From NCBI GenBank assembly GCA_963803245.1, contig CAWDLI010000005.1, positions 1 through 64,000 of the forward strand: 64,000 bases of DNA, written 5' to 3'. Made by a program: the position numbers and the translations under genes. Of this stretch, positions 41,493-49,410 are shown in pieces. The notes under the pieces are model-generated. The model was not told the origin of the DNA and did not search any database. It was given only the letters and a program-made list of their open reading frames with translations. How positions within the stretch are numbered: the stretch's first letter is position 1; each line of letters begins with the position of its first letter. Origin of the DNA: JACVRW01 sp963803245. Its GTDB lineage: Bacteria > Actinomycetota > Thermoleophilia > Solirubrobacterales > Thermoleophilaceae.

Positions 41493-42901
41493 GTGACCGC
41501 CCTCGTCTGGTTCACGCCGCGACCTGCGCGTGCACGACCAGCCCGCGCTGCGCGCCGCGCTCGACCGGCACGAGCGGGTGGTGCCGCGTGTTCTGCTTCG
41601 ACGACCGCCTGCTGCACGGGCGCCACGCGTCCGGTCCGCGCACGCAGTTCCTGCTCGAGTGCCTCGCCGACCTCGACGCCGCGCTGCGCGAGCGCGGCGG
41701 CGGGCTGGTGATCCGCCACGGCCCGCCGGAGCGCGAGCTGCGCCGAGCTGGCCGCGCGAGGTGGGGGCGAGGAGGTGCACTTCAGCGCCGACGTGAGCCC
41801 GTTCGCGCGCCAGCGCGCCGAGGCCGTCGAGCGGGCCCTGCGCGAGCGCGGCGTCGAGCCGGTGCGCGCCACCCCGGGCTCGGCGTGGTCGACGACCCGG
41901 CGGAGCTGCGCACCCAGGCCGGCCGGCCGTACACCGTGTTCTCGCCCTTCCACCGCACCTGGCTCGAGGCGCCGCGGCGCGAGGTGCTCGGCGCGCCCCG
42001 GGAGCTGCCGGCGCTGCCGGCGGGGCTGGCGCAAGGGGCGGCTCCCCTCGCTCGCGTCGCTCGGGCCTCGAGCAGGAGGTGGAGGAGCCGCCGCGCGGGG
42101 GCGAGGCCGCCGGCGCGCGAGCGGCTGGCGCGCTTCCTGAGCGACGGACGTGCGCGCCTACGCGGACAACCACGACGCGCTCGGACAGCGACCGCACCTC
42201 GCGTCTGTCTCCCTACCTGCACTTCGGGTGCGTGTCGGCGCGCGAGGTCGAGGAGCGCCTGCCGGGCGGAGCGGGGCGCAGGCGCGTTCAGGCGCCAGCT
42301 CTGCTGGCGCGACTTCCACCACCAGGTGCTCCTGCACTTCCCGCGCAACGCGCGCTCGGAGTTCCAGGAGCGCTACCGCGGCAGCGATCGCGTGGAGCCG
42401 CGCCGATGGGCGCTTCGAGGCCTGGTGCGAGGGCCGCACCGGCTTTCCCGCTGGTGGACGCCGGGATGCGCCAGCTGCGCCGCGAGGGCTGGATGCACAA
42501 CCGCGCGCGGCTGGTGGTCGGGTCGTTCCTGACCAAGGACCTGGGCATCGACTGGCGCTGGGGCGAGCGCTGGTTCATGCGCCTGCTGGTGGACGGCGAC
42601 GAGGCGAACAACAACGGCAACTGGCAGTGGATCGCCTCCGTCGGCACCGACCCGCAGCCCGCCTTCCGGCGGATCTACAACCCGGCCCGCCACATGGAGC
42701 GCCACGACCCGAGCGGCGACTACGTGCGCCGCTACGTGCCCGAGCTGCGCGCCGTGCCCGACGAGCATCTGGCCGAGCCGTGGCCGATGCCCGAGGAGGT
42801 CCAGCGAGAGGCCGGCTGCGTGATCGGGCAACGACTATCCGGAGCCGATCGTGGACCACGCCGAGGCGCGCCGCGCGGCGCTGGAGCGCTACCGGGTCTA
42901 G
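41493..42901 (+). pseudogene. phrB: Deoxyribodipyrimidine photolyase, many frameshifts
   Basis: Fragments across three frames assemble into a cryptochrome/photolyase that repairs UV pyrimidine dimers with FAD and light. Segments in order are TALVWFTPR, RVHDQPALRAALDRHERVV, FCFDDRLLHGRHASGPRTQFLLECL, HFSADVSPFARQRAEAVERAL, PYTVFSPFHRTWLE, RLSPYLHFGCVSAREVEERL, QLCWRDFHHQVLLHFP, then a long intact stretch with VDAGMRQLRREGWMHNRARL and the FAD-binding NNNGNWQW. The tail DHAEARRAALERYRV ends at 42901. About a dozen single-base shifts occur. The intact last 400 bp and lack of missense change favour sequence error. GTG at 41493 is a probable start. Confidence 0.72.
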
Positions 42902-42906
42902 TTCCG

Positions 42907-43407
42907 CTAAACCGGCTCGAGCGGTACGTGCGGCGGCGGTGGCAGCTCGACCGAGATCGGGTCGCCGGGGCGGATCTCGCCGGCGGCCAGCACGATCGCC
43001 ATGACGCCGATCTTTCGGACGAGGCGGCCCTGCTCGTCGCGGTCGAGCACGGCCTTCATCAGTCCCTTGTGGATCCCCTCGAGCTGTACGCACGGATCGC
43101 GCAGGCCGGTGATCTCGACCACCGCGTCGCCACCGAGCGTCAGCTTCGTGCCCGCCGGCAGGGAGAGCAGCTCGAGCCCACGGGTGGTCACGTTCTCGCC
43201 CATCTCCCCGGCCTCGACCGGAAAGCCGCGCTCCCCGAGCTCGTCGTGCAACTCCTCGTGGATGAGGTGGACCTGACGGAGGTTGGGCCGTGGCATTCCG
43301 CCGTGCACATCGTCCTCCACGCCGATGCCGGCGAGCAGCCGGATCGAGTCCTGGTTCAGCTTGCTCACGTTGTGCTCGGCCCGGCGGCTCACGGCGGTCA
43401 CGATCAT
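42907..43407 (-). CDS. MOSC domain protein
   Basis: A 166-residue MOSC-domain protein of the kind that binds sulfurated molybdenum cofactor or handles sulfur. Blocks are VTAVSRRAEHNVSKLNQDSIRLLAGIGVEDDVHGG (about 3-37), RQVHLIHEELHDEL (about 45-58), GEMGENVTTRGLELLSLPAGT and EITGLRDPCVQLEGI with the conserved cysteine (Cys near 112). The 42-residue C-terminal part carries GVMAIVLAAGEIRPGDPISV. ATG at 43407 removes a 33-residue non-homologous extension. The gene is divergent from a small hypothetical gene. The closest molybdenum-cofactor gene in view is moeA at 21 kb. Confidence 0.85.
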   Translation of the reverse strand: MIVTAVSRRAEHNVSKLNQDSIRLLAGIGVEDDVHGGMPRPNLRQVHLIHEELHDELGERGFPVEAGEMGENVTTRGLELLSLPAGTKLTLGGDAVVEITGLRDPCVQLEGIHKGLMKAVLDRDEQGRLVRKIGVMAIVLAAGEIRPGDPISVELPPPPHVPLEPV

Positions 43408-43479
43408 GGGACTTCGCACCTTAGCTCCGAGGCGTCCGGCAGGGCTCAAGCTTCGCCGTCGCGTGTCGATACAGGCCGC

Positions 43480-43806
43480 ATGTCCATCGACGTCAAGAAC
43501 GGTCAACCCGATAGCGAGGAGATCACCCTGACGCTCGAGCTGACGCTGGACGAGGCCGAGGCCCTCAAGGCCTGGCTCCTCAAGCCGGCGGCGGACGGCA
43601 GCGCGGCCATCGACGACGGAAACGCCAAGTCGGTGATGGTGCAGCTGGGGTCCAAGCTCGACTACATCAGTGGTGTGACGCAGGTCCGCGACGAGCTGGA
43701 GGAGGCCGGTTTCGACACCGAAGACCTCAGCGACGAGCAGATCGCGGATCTGGGACGGCGCATCGCCGACACCCCGATCCGCCGCTACCAGGGCAAGCAG
43801 GACTAG
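43480..43806 (+). CDS. Hypothetical protein, 108 residues
   Basis: A small acidic, soluble protein I do not recognise. Residues about 15-35 (ITLTLELTLDEAEALKAWLLK) could form a strand followed by a helix. LGSKLDYISGVTQVRDELEEAGFDTEDLSDEQIADLGRRIADT looks helical. The end is RRYQGKQD. There is no signal peptide, cysteine or known motif. ATG at 43480 has no strong ribosome site. It is divergent from the MOSC gene, and the 36-bp repeat starts 16 nt after its stop. Confidence 0.55.
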   Translation: MSIDVKNGQPDSEEITLTLELTLDEAEALKAWLLKPAADGSAAIDDGNAKSVMVQLGSKLDYISGVTQVRDELEEAGFDTEDLSDEQIADLGRRIADTPIRRYQGKQD

Positions 43807-43822
43807 ACCACCCCGACGCTGC

Positions 43823-43858
43823 GCGGAAGCACCCGGCTTGGCCGGGTGCGCACCGACG
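43823..43858. repeat. 36-bp dispersed hairpin element, copy 2
   Basis: It has the same layout as copy 1: GCGGAA, a perfect 9-bp stem GCACCCGGC/GCCGGGTGC with loop TTG, then GCACCGACG. It lies 7 nt upstream of a TACGGT hexamer and 19 nt upstream of the next start codon, so it covers the expected -35 region of that gene. Confidence 0.85.
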
Positions 43859-43864
43859 TTTTCA

Positions 43865-43890
43865 CTACGGTCGCCAGATGGCGACCGTAG
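43865..43890. promoter_or_regulatory. Perfect 11-bp inverted repeat spanning a start codon
   Basis: CTACGGTCGCC pairs exactly with GGCGACCGTAG around AGAT. The ATG of the membrane protein gene starts in the loop (43878). TACGGT within the left arm is also a plausible -10 with a 6-nt gap to the ATG. It could be a DNA operator, or an RNA hairpin that blocks initiation if transcription begins upstream. Confidence 0.7.
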
Positions 43891-45047
43891 CTACCCGAGT
43901 CCCCTCGGGCCCGGCGCACGTGGCGGTCGTCTCGTTCCTCGCTGCACGCGCCGCCCCGACCGGAGGCTTCTGGGTGGCGCTCGCCGGCGGCGTCGCGATC
44001 GCGCGCGTGGCCGAGCGGCGCGGGGCCCGGCAGGGCTTCGGCGCGAGCATCGCGGCGATGCTCGAGACCGTGGCCATCATCGGGCCGGCGCGCTTCGGCG
44101 TGCCGCTGACCCAGGCGGTCACCGCCCCGATCCTGGGGCGCCTCCACGCCCGCGGAGCGAGCGCGGTGGCTCAGTTCGCCGTGTGCGTGGTGCTCAGGCT
44201 GCTGCACAACGCGGCCACCACGGCGTTCTTCATCTGGGTGATCGCCGGCGGCCTCGACGCGTACGCCGGCACCTATGACGCGCTTGCCCGGCGGCTCGGC
44301 TTCGAGGTCGGGACCGCCGACGCCCTGGTCGTGACCGCGATCGGCCTCCTGGCCTGGGCCGCGTTCGCCACCACCGTGCAGGTGCTCGTGTACCGGCGCG
44401 GCCTGGATGCCTGGGAGGAGATCGAGGCATCCGGGGCGGCTGAGCCCGGCGTCCAGCCGGACGAGCCCGCGGGACCGGCGCATCGCGGCCGCTTCGATCC
44501 GCGCGCCGTGTCCGTCGTCGCGGCGGTCCTGTTCGTCCTGTTGCTGTCGAGCACCAGCTGGTCGGTGCTGATTCCCGTCGCCGTGTTCCTGGCGCTTGCC
44601 TGGGCGGTCTCCCGGCCGGACAACTCGGTGGTGCCGACCGGCCTGGCCTTCTGCGCCGTGCTCGGCGGGGGCGCGCTCCTGTTCGGGATCGGCGGCGGGC
44701 TCGGCCTGGACGCCACACTGCGGCGGGCGCTGCGCGCGACGCTGCTAGTGGTGGCCGCCACCTGGCTCCGCGCGGCGGCGGGCTCGGAGGGCCTGCGCGA
44801 CGTGGGTCGGCGCGTGCTCGGGAAGCTCAGGCGCGTGCCCGCGATGCCGGAGGCCGCCGCCGTGCTCGACTCACTCGGGCCCGAGAGCCGTCTGGCCGCG
44901 GCGGCCCGGACGCTGGCGGCGTCGCTGCGCGACGTGCCACGGCAGCCGCTGCCGTTCCTCGACGCCGTGCTCGGGTGGGTGGTGAGCGAGTCCCGCCGGG
45001 CGGATCAGCCCGAGGCCGGGGCCCGGCCCGAGATCAGCAGGTTGTAG
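43878..45047 (+). CDS. Multi-pass membrane protein, unknown function
   Basis: A 389-residue integral membrane protein. The first part (about 10-165) has several hydrophobic segments including GGFWVALAGGVAIARV, AQFAVCVVLRLLHNAATTAFFIWVIAG and ALVVTAIGLLAWAAFATTVQVLVY. A polar cytoplasmic loop (about 175-210) follows. Another hydrophobic set includes AVSVVAAVLFVLLLSSTSWSVLIPVAVFLAL and GLAFCAVLGGGALLFGIGGGLGLDATL (about 210-285). The last 100 residues are soluble and helical. No transport or enzyme signature is clear. The start lies inside an inverted repeat, and copy 2 of the 36-bp element precedes it. The end overlaps the convergent methyltransferase gene by 43 bp. Confidence 0.7.
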   Translation: MATVATRVPSGPAHVAVVSFLAARAAPTGGFWVALAGGVAIARVAERRGARQGFGASIAAMLETVAIIGPARFGVPLTQAVTAPILGRLHARGASAVAQFAVCVVLRLLHNAATTAFFIWVIAGGLDAYAGTYDALARRLGFEVGTADALVVTAIGLLAWAAFATTVQVLVYRRGLDAWEEIEASGAAEPGVQPDEPAGPAHRGRFDPRAVSVVAAVLFVLLLSSTSWSVLIPVAVFLALAWAVSRPDNSVVPTGLAFCAVLGGGALLFGIGGGLGLDATLRRALRATLLVVAATWLRAAAGSEGLRDVGRRVLGKLRRVPAMPEAAAVLDSLGPESRLAAAARTLAASLRDVPRQPLPFLDAVLGWVVSESRRADQPEAGARPEISRL

Positions 45048-45913
45048 AACATCGCGGCCGGCAGGCGCGGCTCGAGCAGCGAGCGGTCAAGCGCTTGCAG
45101 GAGCAGGTAGCCGCGGTAGGCGTACATCCGCCAGGCGTGGGGGATCTCATCGGGCGCGGCGGTGGCCTCGAGCGCGCGGTTGGCCCAGCCGAAGAGGCTG
45201 GCGGCCAGCTCCTCGCCGCTCACCCGCACCTCGTCCAGCCCCGCGTCGCGCGCGTGCGCCGCCAGCGCGGCGGGTGTGAACGCGTGCACGTCCACCACCT
45301 GCTCGAGCAGGTCCTCCTCGCGCGCCGCCCCGTTGTGCCCGTTGCGGCGCGGCCCGGCGCCCATCAGCGCCCGCCACAGCGGCGCGACGGCGTGGGCGCC
45401 GCGCTTGGGCAGCTCGGCCAGCCGGTCCCCGTAGTACGAGGGCTCGCCGCAGAAGGCCACCACGCCGCCCGGGCGCAGGACGCGCCGGAACTCGCGGAAG
45501 GCGGCGTCCAGGTCCGGAAGGTGGTGCAGGACCGCGTGGCCCACCACGAGGTCGAACGAGCCGTCCTCGAAGGGGAGCGCGGACGCTTCGCAGGCCGCCG
45601 TCTCGACGCTCACGCCGAGGTCGGCCGCCGAGGCCGAGAGCACGTCGAGCATGCCGGGGGAGATGTCCGTGGCCACGGCCTCCTCGACGATGCCCGCGCG
45701 GACGAGGTTGATGATGAAGTAGCCGGTGCCCGCCCCGATCTCGAGCGCCCGGCCGAAGCGCGGCGGCTCCTCGCCGAGCGCCTTGCGGAGCTTGCCCACC
45801 ACCTGGCGCGCACCCTCGGCGTCGTAGGCGATGCCCCACTTGGAGTCGTAGCCCGCGGCCGCGAGGTCGTGGTACCGGACGTTGGCGTCGAGTATCTGCT
45901 CACCGGCGGGCAT
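45005..45913 (-). CDS. Class I SAM-dependent methyltransferase
   Basis: A 302-residue methyltransferase. After an N-terminal segment with NVRYHDLAAAGYDSKWGIAYD, the SAM-binding motif I is ALEIGAGTGYFIINL (about 55-69), and motif II is ATDISPGMLDVL (about 79-90). VVGHAVLHHLPDLDAAFREFRRVLRPGGVVAF (about 121-152) is the typical UbiE-like post-motif. The C-terminal domain (about 185-302) is larger than in small methyltransferases and may shape substrate choice. The substrate is unknown. ATG at 45913 begins MPAGEQILDANV; a longer upstream frame runs across the repeat. It is divergent from another methyltransferase gene 103 bp away. Confidence 0.82.
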   Translation of the reverse strand: MPAGEQILDANVRYHDLAAAGYDSKWGIAYDAEGARQVVGKLRKALGEEPPRFGRALEIGAGTGYFIINLVRAGIVEEAVATDISPGMLDVLSASAADLGVSVETAACEASALPFEDGSFDLVVGHAVLHHLPDLDAAFREFRRVLRPGGVVAFCGEPSYYGDRLAELPKRGAHAVAPLWRALMGAGPRRNGHNGAAREEDLLEQVVDVHAFTPAALAAHARDAGLDEVRVSGEELAASLFGWANRALEATAAPDEIPHAWRMYAYRGYLLLQALDRSLLEPRLPAAMFYNLLISGRAPASG

Positions 45914-45960
45914 GCGGCCGGGAAGCCTATGGCACTGGCCGAGCCGGGATTGCCAGTTTG

Positions 45961-45996
45961 GCGGAAGCACCCGGCCTGGCCGGGTGCGCACCGATG
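45961..45996. repeat. 36-bp dispersed hairpin element, copy 3
   Basis: It matches copy 2 except in the loop (CTG for TTG) and one 3' base. The stem GCACCCGGC/GCCGGGTGC is perfect. It ends 5 nt before the -10-like TAAACT and 20 nt before the GTG of the next gene, almost the same geometry as copy 2. Confidence 0.85.
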
Positions 45997-46001
45997 GCAT
46001 T

Positions 46002-46007
46002 TAAACT
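46002..46007 (+). promoter_or_regulatory. -10 element of the polysaccharide cluster
   Basis: TAAACT ends 9 nt before the GTG at 46017. There is no Shine-Dalgarno in between. It is a plausible leaderless or near-leaderless promoter for the methyltransferase-GH57-GT4 operon. Confidence 0.5.
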
Positions 46008-46016
46008 CAGGGCTCT

Positions 46017-46784
46017 GTGAGCGAAGCGACCGTCCAGCGGGACCAGCCCGCGGGCGTCCCACCGCTTGCCCTCACCGGCGAGCGGACGATGCCCGACGTC
46101 CCGGCCGAGAACTACTGGTACCGCCGTCACCTGGCGGTGTACGAGTGGATCGCCGACCGCTGCGCGGGCCTCGACGTGGTCGACATGGCCTGCGGTGAGG
46201 GCTACGGCACCAACGTGCTGGCCCGCAGTGCCCGCACGGTCACCGGCGTGGATGCCAACCCCGAGGCCCACGAGCACGCGCGGCTGAAGTACACGCGGCC
46301 CGGGATCAGCTTCGTGCGCGACCTGGTGGAGCGCCACCGCCAGGAGTGCGACGCCGTGGTGTTCCTCCAGACGATCGAGCACGTGGAGCGGCCCGAGGAC
46401 GTGCTGCGCCACTTCCAGTCGCTGCTGCGCCCCGGCGGGGCCGCCTACGTGTCCACCCCGAACCTCCTCACGCTGGCGCCGGAGGGCGCGGACAAGTCGG
46501 ACAACCCCTGGCACCTGCGCGAGTACCGCGTGGAGGAGTTCCGGGCGCTCTGCGCCTCCGTGTTCGAGAGCTTCGAGCTCTATGGGCTCTTCCACGCGCG
46601 CAAGCTGCGCGTGCACGAGCTGGCGCTGCGCGCCGGCTGGGATCGCGTGCACGCCGCGCTGGGGATCACGAAGCCGTTCTACGACCGCTTCACGCCCGCC
46701 ATCGCCACGGGCGACTTCGCGCTTCGCACCGAGCGGCTCGACCGGGCGCTCGACTTCGTGGCAGTTCTGCGCCGGCCCGGATGA
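46017..46784 (+). CDS. SAM-dependent methyltransferase of an Rv3030-like cluster
   Basis: A 255-residue methyltransferase. Motif I is VVDMACGEGYGTNVLA (about 54-69) and the acidic loop is VTGVDANPEAHEHARLKY. VVFLQTIEHVERPEDVLRHFQSLLRPGGAAYVSTPN (about 114-149) is typical of Methyltransf_11/23. ALGITKPFYDRFT and ALRTERLDRALDFVAVLRRP near the end fit the Rv3030 type. In mycobacteria the neighbouring enzymes make 6-O-methylglucosyl lipopolysaccharide and Rv3030 is the proposed sugar O-methylase; the same role is inferred here. GTG is the start. The gene overlaps the GH57 gene by 4 nt (ATGA). Confidence 0.85.
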   Translation: MSEATVQRDQPAGVPPLALTGERTMPDVPAENYWYRRHLAVYEWIADRCAGLDVVDMACGEGYGTNVLARSARTVTGVDANPEAHEHARLKYTRPGISFVRDLVERHRQECDAVVFLQTIEHVERPEDVLRHFQSLLRPGGAAYVSTPNLLTLAPEGADKSDNPWHLREYRVEEFRALCASVFESFELYGLFHARKLRVHELALRAGWDRVHAALGITKPFYDRFTPAIATGDFALRTERLDRALDFVAVLRRPG

Positions 46785-48208
46785 GCGAGCGCCGCGGCGC
46801 GCTCGCGCTCGTGCTTCACACCCACATGCCCTACGTGGAGGGGTTCGGCACGTGGCCGTTCGGCGAGGAGTGGCTCTGGGAGGCGGTGGCCTGCGTGTAC
46901 CTGCCGCTGCTCGAGCTGCTCGACGGCGCGCCCGTCACGATCGGCCTGACCCCCGTGCTCTGTGACCAGCTCGAGGCGATGCGCGGCGCGCCGGGCGACC
47001 GTTACCTGAACTTCCTGCGCGAGGTGCGCGAGGCGGTGCACGCCGAGGACTCGCAGGGGCTCGAGCGCGGCGGCGAGCCCACGCTCGCCGCCGAGGTGCG
47101 CCGCGCGGCGGGCGACTACGAGCGCGCCGCCGCGAGCTTCGAGCGGCGCGGCCGCGATCTCCTCGGGGCGTTCGGCGCCCTGAGCGGCGTGGAGCTCTGG
47201 ACGTCGGCCGCCACCCACGCCGTGCTGCCGCTGCTGGCCACGGACGCCGGGCTCCGGCTCCAGCTGGCCACGGGCATCGCGTCGCACCGGCGGCGCTTCG
47301 GCGGCTGGGACGGCGGGTTCTGGCTGCCCGAGTGCGCCTACGCCCCCGAGCTCGAGACCGCGCTGGCGGAGCAGGGCGTGCGGCGCTTCTGCGTGGACCA
47401 GACCGCCGCGCATGGGCTCGGGGCGCCCGAGCAGCTCCAGCCGGTGGCGCTCGACTCGGGACCGGTGGCCGTGCCGGTGGACTGGCAGACGGTGGAGCTC
47501 GTGTGGAACGAGCACGACGGCTACCCGGGCCACCCGACCTATCGCGACTACCACCGCCGCACCATCCACGACCTCCGGCCGTGGGCGAACTCCGGCGAGC
47601 CGTACGACCGCGAGGCCGCGCTCGCGCTCGCTCGCAGCCACGCGCGCGACTTCCTCCGCCACGTGGCCAGGCGCGCGGAGGACGGCGGGCTCGTGTGCTG
47701 CGCGCTCGACACCGAGCTGCTCGGCCACTGGTGGTACGAGGGGCCCGAGTGGCTCGCCACCGTGCTGGACCAGGCGGACGAGGAGGGCGTCGAGCTCGTG
47801 ACCGTGGCCGAGGGCCTGGAGCGCACGCCCGCGGTGCGGCGGGAGGTGGAGCGCTCCAGCTGGGGGGCCGGCAAGGACCTCTCCACGTGGGATGCCCACG
47901 GGGTGGCGGAGCTGGCGTTCGGCGCCCGTGACGCGGAGCTCCGCACCGTTGCCGCCGCGGCCAACGGAGCGGGCGAGCACCCGGGCCTCGAGCGCGCCGC
48001 GCGTGAGCTGCTGGCGCTCCAGGCGAGCGACTGGGCCTTCATGACCACCCGTGAGCTGGCCGCCGACTACCCACTTCGGCGCACCGCCGCGCACCGCGCG
48101 GAGCACGACGCTGCGCTGTCCGCTCTGACAGACTCCGCGCTCGTGCCGGAGCCCGCGCTGCGCAGCCTCGCCCCGGATCTGGACATCGTCCCCCTCACGA
48201 GCTCGTAG
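46781..48208 (+). CDS. GH57 family 1,4-alpha-glucan branching enzyme
   Basis: A 475-residue cytoplasmic glycoside hydrolase family 57 branching enzyme that moves alpha-1,4-glucan segments to alpha-1,6 branch points. Conserved GH57 regions are HTHMPY (about 14-19), GGFWLPECAY with the nucleophile Glu (near 185), and CALDTELLGHWWYEGPEWL with the acid/base Asp (near 309). The C-terminal helical domain ends in LLALQASDWAFM (about 408-419), typical of this branching subgroup. It corresponds to mycobacterial Rv3031. The start follows the methyltransferase by ATGA overlap; a longer upstream frame is not homologous. The acceptor could be glycogen or a methylated glucan. Confidence 0.9.
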   Translation: MSERRGALALVLHTHMPYVEGFGTWPFGEEWLWEAVACVYLPLLELLDGAPVTIGLTPVLCDQLEAMRGAPGDRYLNFLREVREAVHAEDSQGLERGGEPTLAAEVRRAAGDYERAAASFERRGRDLLGAFGALSGVELWTSAATHAVLPLLATDAGLRLQLATGIASHRRRFGGWDGGFWLPECAYAPELETALAEQGVRRFCVDQTAAHGLGAPEQLQPVALDSGPVAVPVDWQTVELVWNEHDGYPGHPTYRDYHRRTIHDLRPWANSGEPYDREAALALARSHARDFLRHVARRAEDGGLVCCALDTELLGHWWYEGPEWLATVLDQADEEGVELVTVAEGLERTPAVRREVERSSWGAGKDLSTWDAHGVAELAFGARDAELRTVAAAANGAGEHPGLERAARELLALQASDWAFMTTRELAADYPLRRTAAHRAEHDAALSALTDSALVPEPALRSLAPDLDIVPLTSS

Positions 48209-48213
48209 CACGG

Positions 48214-49410
48214 ATGCGCGCCCTGATCCTCTCCTGGGAGTACCCGCCCCTGATCGAGGGCGGTCTCGCGCGCCACGTTCGCAAGCTGGCTGAGAACCTG
48301 GTGGCGCAGGACGTGGAGGTCCACGTCCTCGCCCGCGGCCGCGAGGAGTCGCCGGCCGAGGAGGAGATGGACGGCGTGCTGGTCCATCGCGTGCTCGAGC
48401 CCGAGCGCCCGCGCGAGCTGGGCGAGTTCGTGACCTGGATCGAGCGGATGAACGCGGACATGCTGGCGGTCGGCGTGGAGGTGGGCGACCGCTACGACTT
48501 CGACATCGTGCACGGGCACGACTGGCTCGTGGCATCGGCCGGCGATCACCTGGCGAACCGCTTCCGCGCCCCGTTCGTCGTGACGATCCACGCCACGGAG
48601 TACGGCCGCCACCAGGGCTGGGTGGACAAGCATCCGCAGTCGTACATCCACGGCGTCGAGCGCTGGATGGCCAACCGCGCGGAGCGCCTGATCACCTGCT
48701 CCGCGTACATGCGCGAGCACGTGGCCGACATCTACGGGCTCGAGGAGTCGCGCATCACGGTGATCCCCAACGGGATCGACCCCTCTGAGCTCGTGCCGGT
48801 GGACGACCTGGACGCGCTCAGGGCGCGCTTCGCAAAGCCCGACGAGCGGCTCGTGCTGCTGGTGGGCCGGCTGGTCTACGAGAAGGGCTTCCAGCTGGCG
48901 CTCGAGGCGCTGCCCGGCCTGATCGAGCGGCTCGGGAACGTGCGCTTCATCGTCGCGGGCTCGGGCACCGCCGAGCAGGAGCTGCGCGAGCAGGCCACGG
49001 AGCTCGGGCTCGACGAATACGGCAGCTTCCTCGGCTGGATCGGCGACGACGTCCTCCACTCGCTCTACCGGATCGCCGACCTGACGGTGGTGCCCTCCAT
49101 CTACGAGCCGTTCGGCCTGGTGGCGCTGGAGGCGATGGCGTCGGGCTGCCCGTGTCTGGTGGCCGACACCGGCGGCCTGCGCGAGGTCGTGCCGAACGAG
49201 GACGTGGGCCTGCGCTTCCGCTCGCGCGATCCGAACTCGCTGGGCCAGATGGCGGAGCGGCTGCTCACCGATGAGCAGCTGCGCGACCGGCTCGTGGCGG
49301 AGGCCTCCGAGCACGTGCTGAGCTTCGACTGGGCCGACGTGGCCCGCCAGGTGGCCGAGGTCTACGGCGAGGTCTCGTCGACCCGCCCCGCCACGAGGCG
49401 CAGCGGGTAG
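48214..49410 (+). CDS. GT4 family glycosyltransferase (Rv3032/glycogen synthase-like)
   Basis: A 398-residue GT-B fold transferase. The N-terminal domain opens with LILSWEYPPLIEGGLARHVRKL (about 4-25), as in GT4/GT5 alpha-glucan synthases. DIVHGHDWLVASAGDHL (about 97-113) and TIHATEYGRHQGW follow. The C-terminal domain carries LVGRLVYEKGFQLALEALPGL (about 215-235) and VVPSIYEPFGLVALEAMASG (about 293-312) with the EX7E motif. It resembles Rv3032, which elongates alpha-1,4-glucan in methylglucose lipopolysaccharide and contributes to glycogen. It begins 5 nt after the GH57 stop, so the three genes form one operon. It overlaps the next, convergent gene by 49 bp. Confidence 0.9.
   Translation: MRALILSWEYPPLIEGGLARHVRKLAENLVAQDVEVHVLARGREESPAEEEMDGVLVHRVLEPERPRELGEFVTWIERMNADMLAVGVEVGDRYDFDIVHGHDWLVASAGDHLANRFRAPFVVTIHATEYGRHQGWVDKHPQSYIHGVERWMANRAERLITCSAYMREHVADIYGLEESRITVIPNGIDPSELVPVDDLDALRARFAKPDERLVLLVGRLVYEKGFQLALEALPGLIERLGNVRFIVAGSGTAEQELREQATELGLDEYGSFLGWIGDDVLHSLYRIADLTVVPSIYEPFGLVALEAMASGCPCLVADTGGLREVVPNEDVGLRFRSRDPNSLGQMAERLLTDEQLRDRLVAEASEHVLSFDWADVARQVAEVYGEVSSTRPATRRSG

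Noticed and set aside
40345..42901. Programmed frameshifting or a novel multi-ORF system in the hisC-photolyase region
   Set aside because: The shifts are far too many and too irregular, and each segment is an ordinary piece of two known enzymes.
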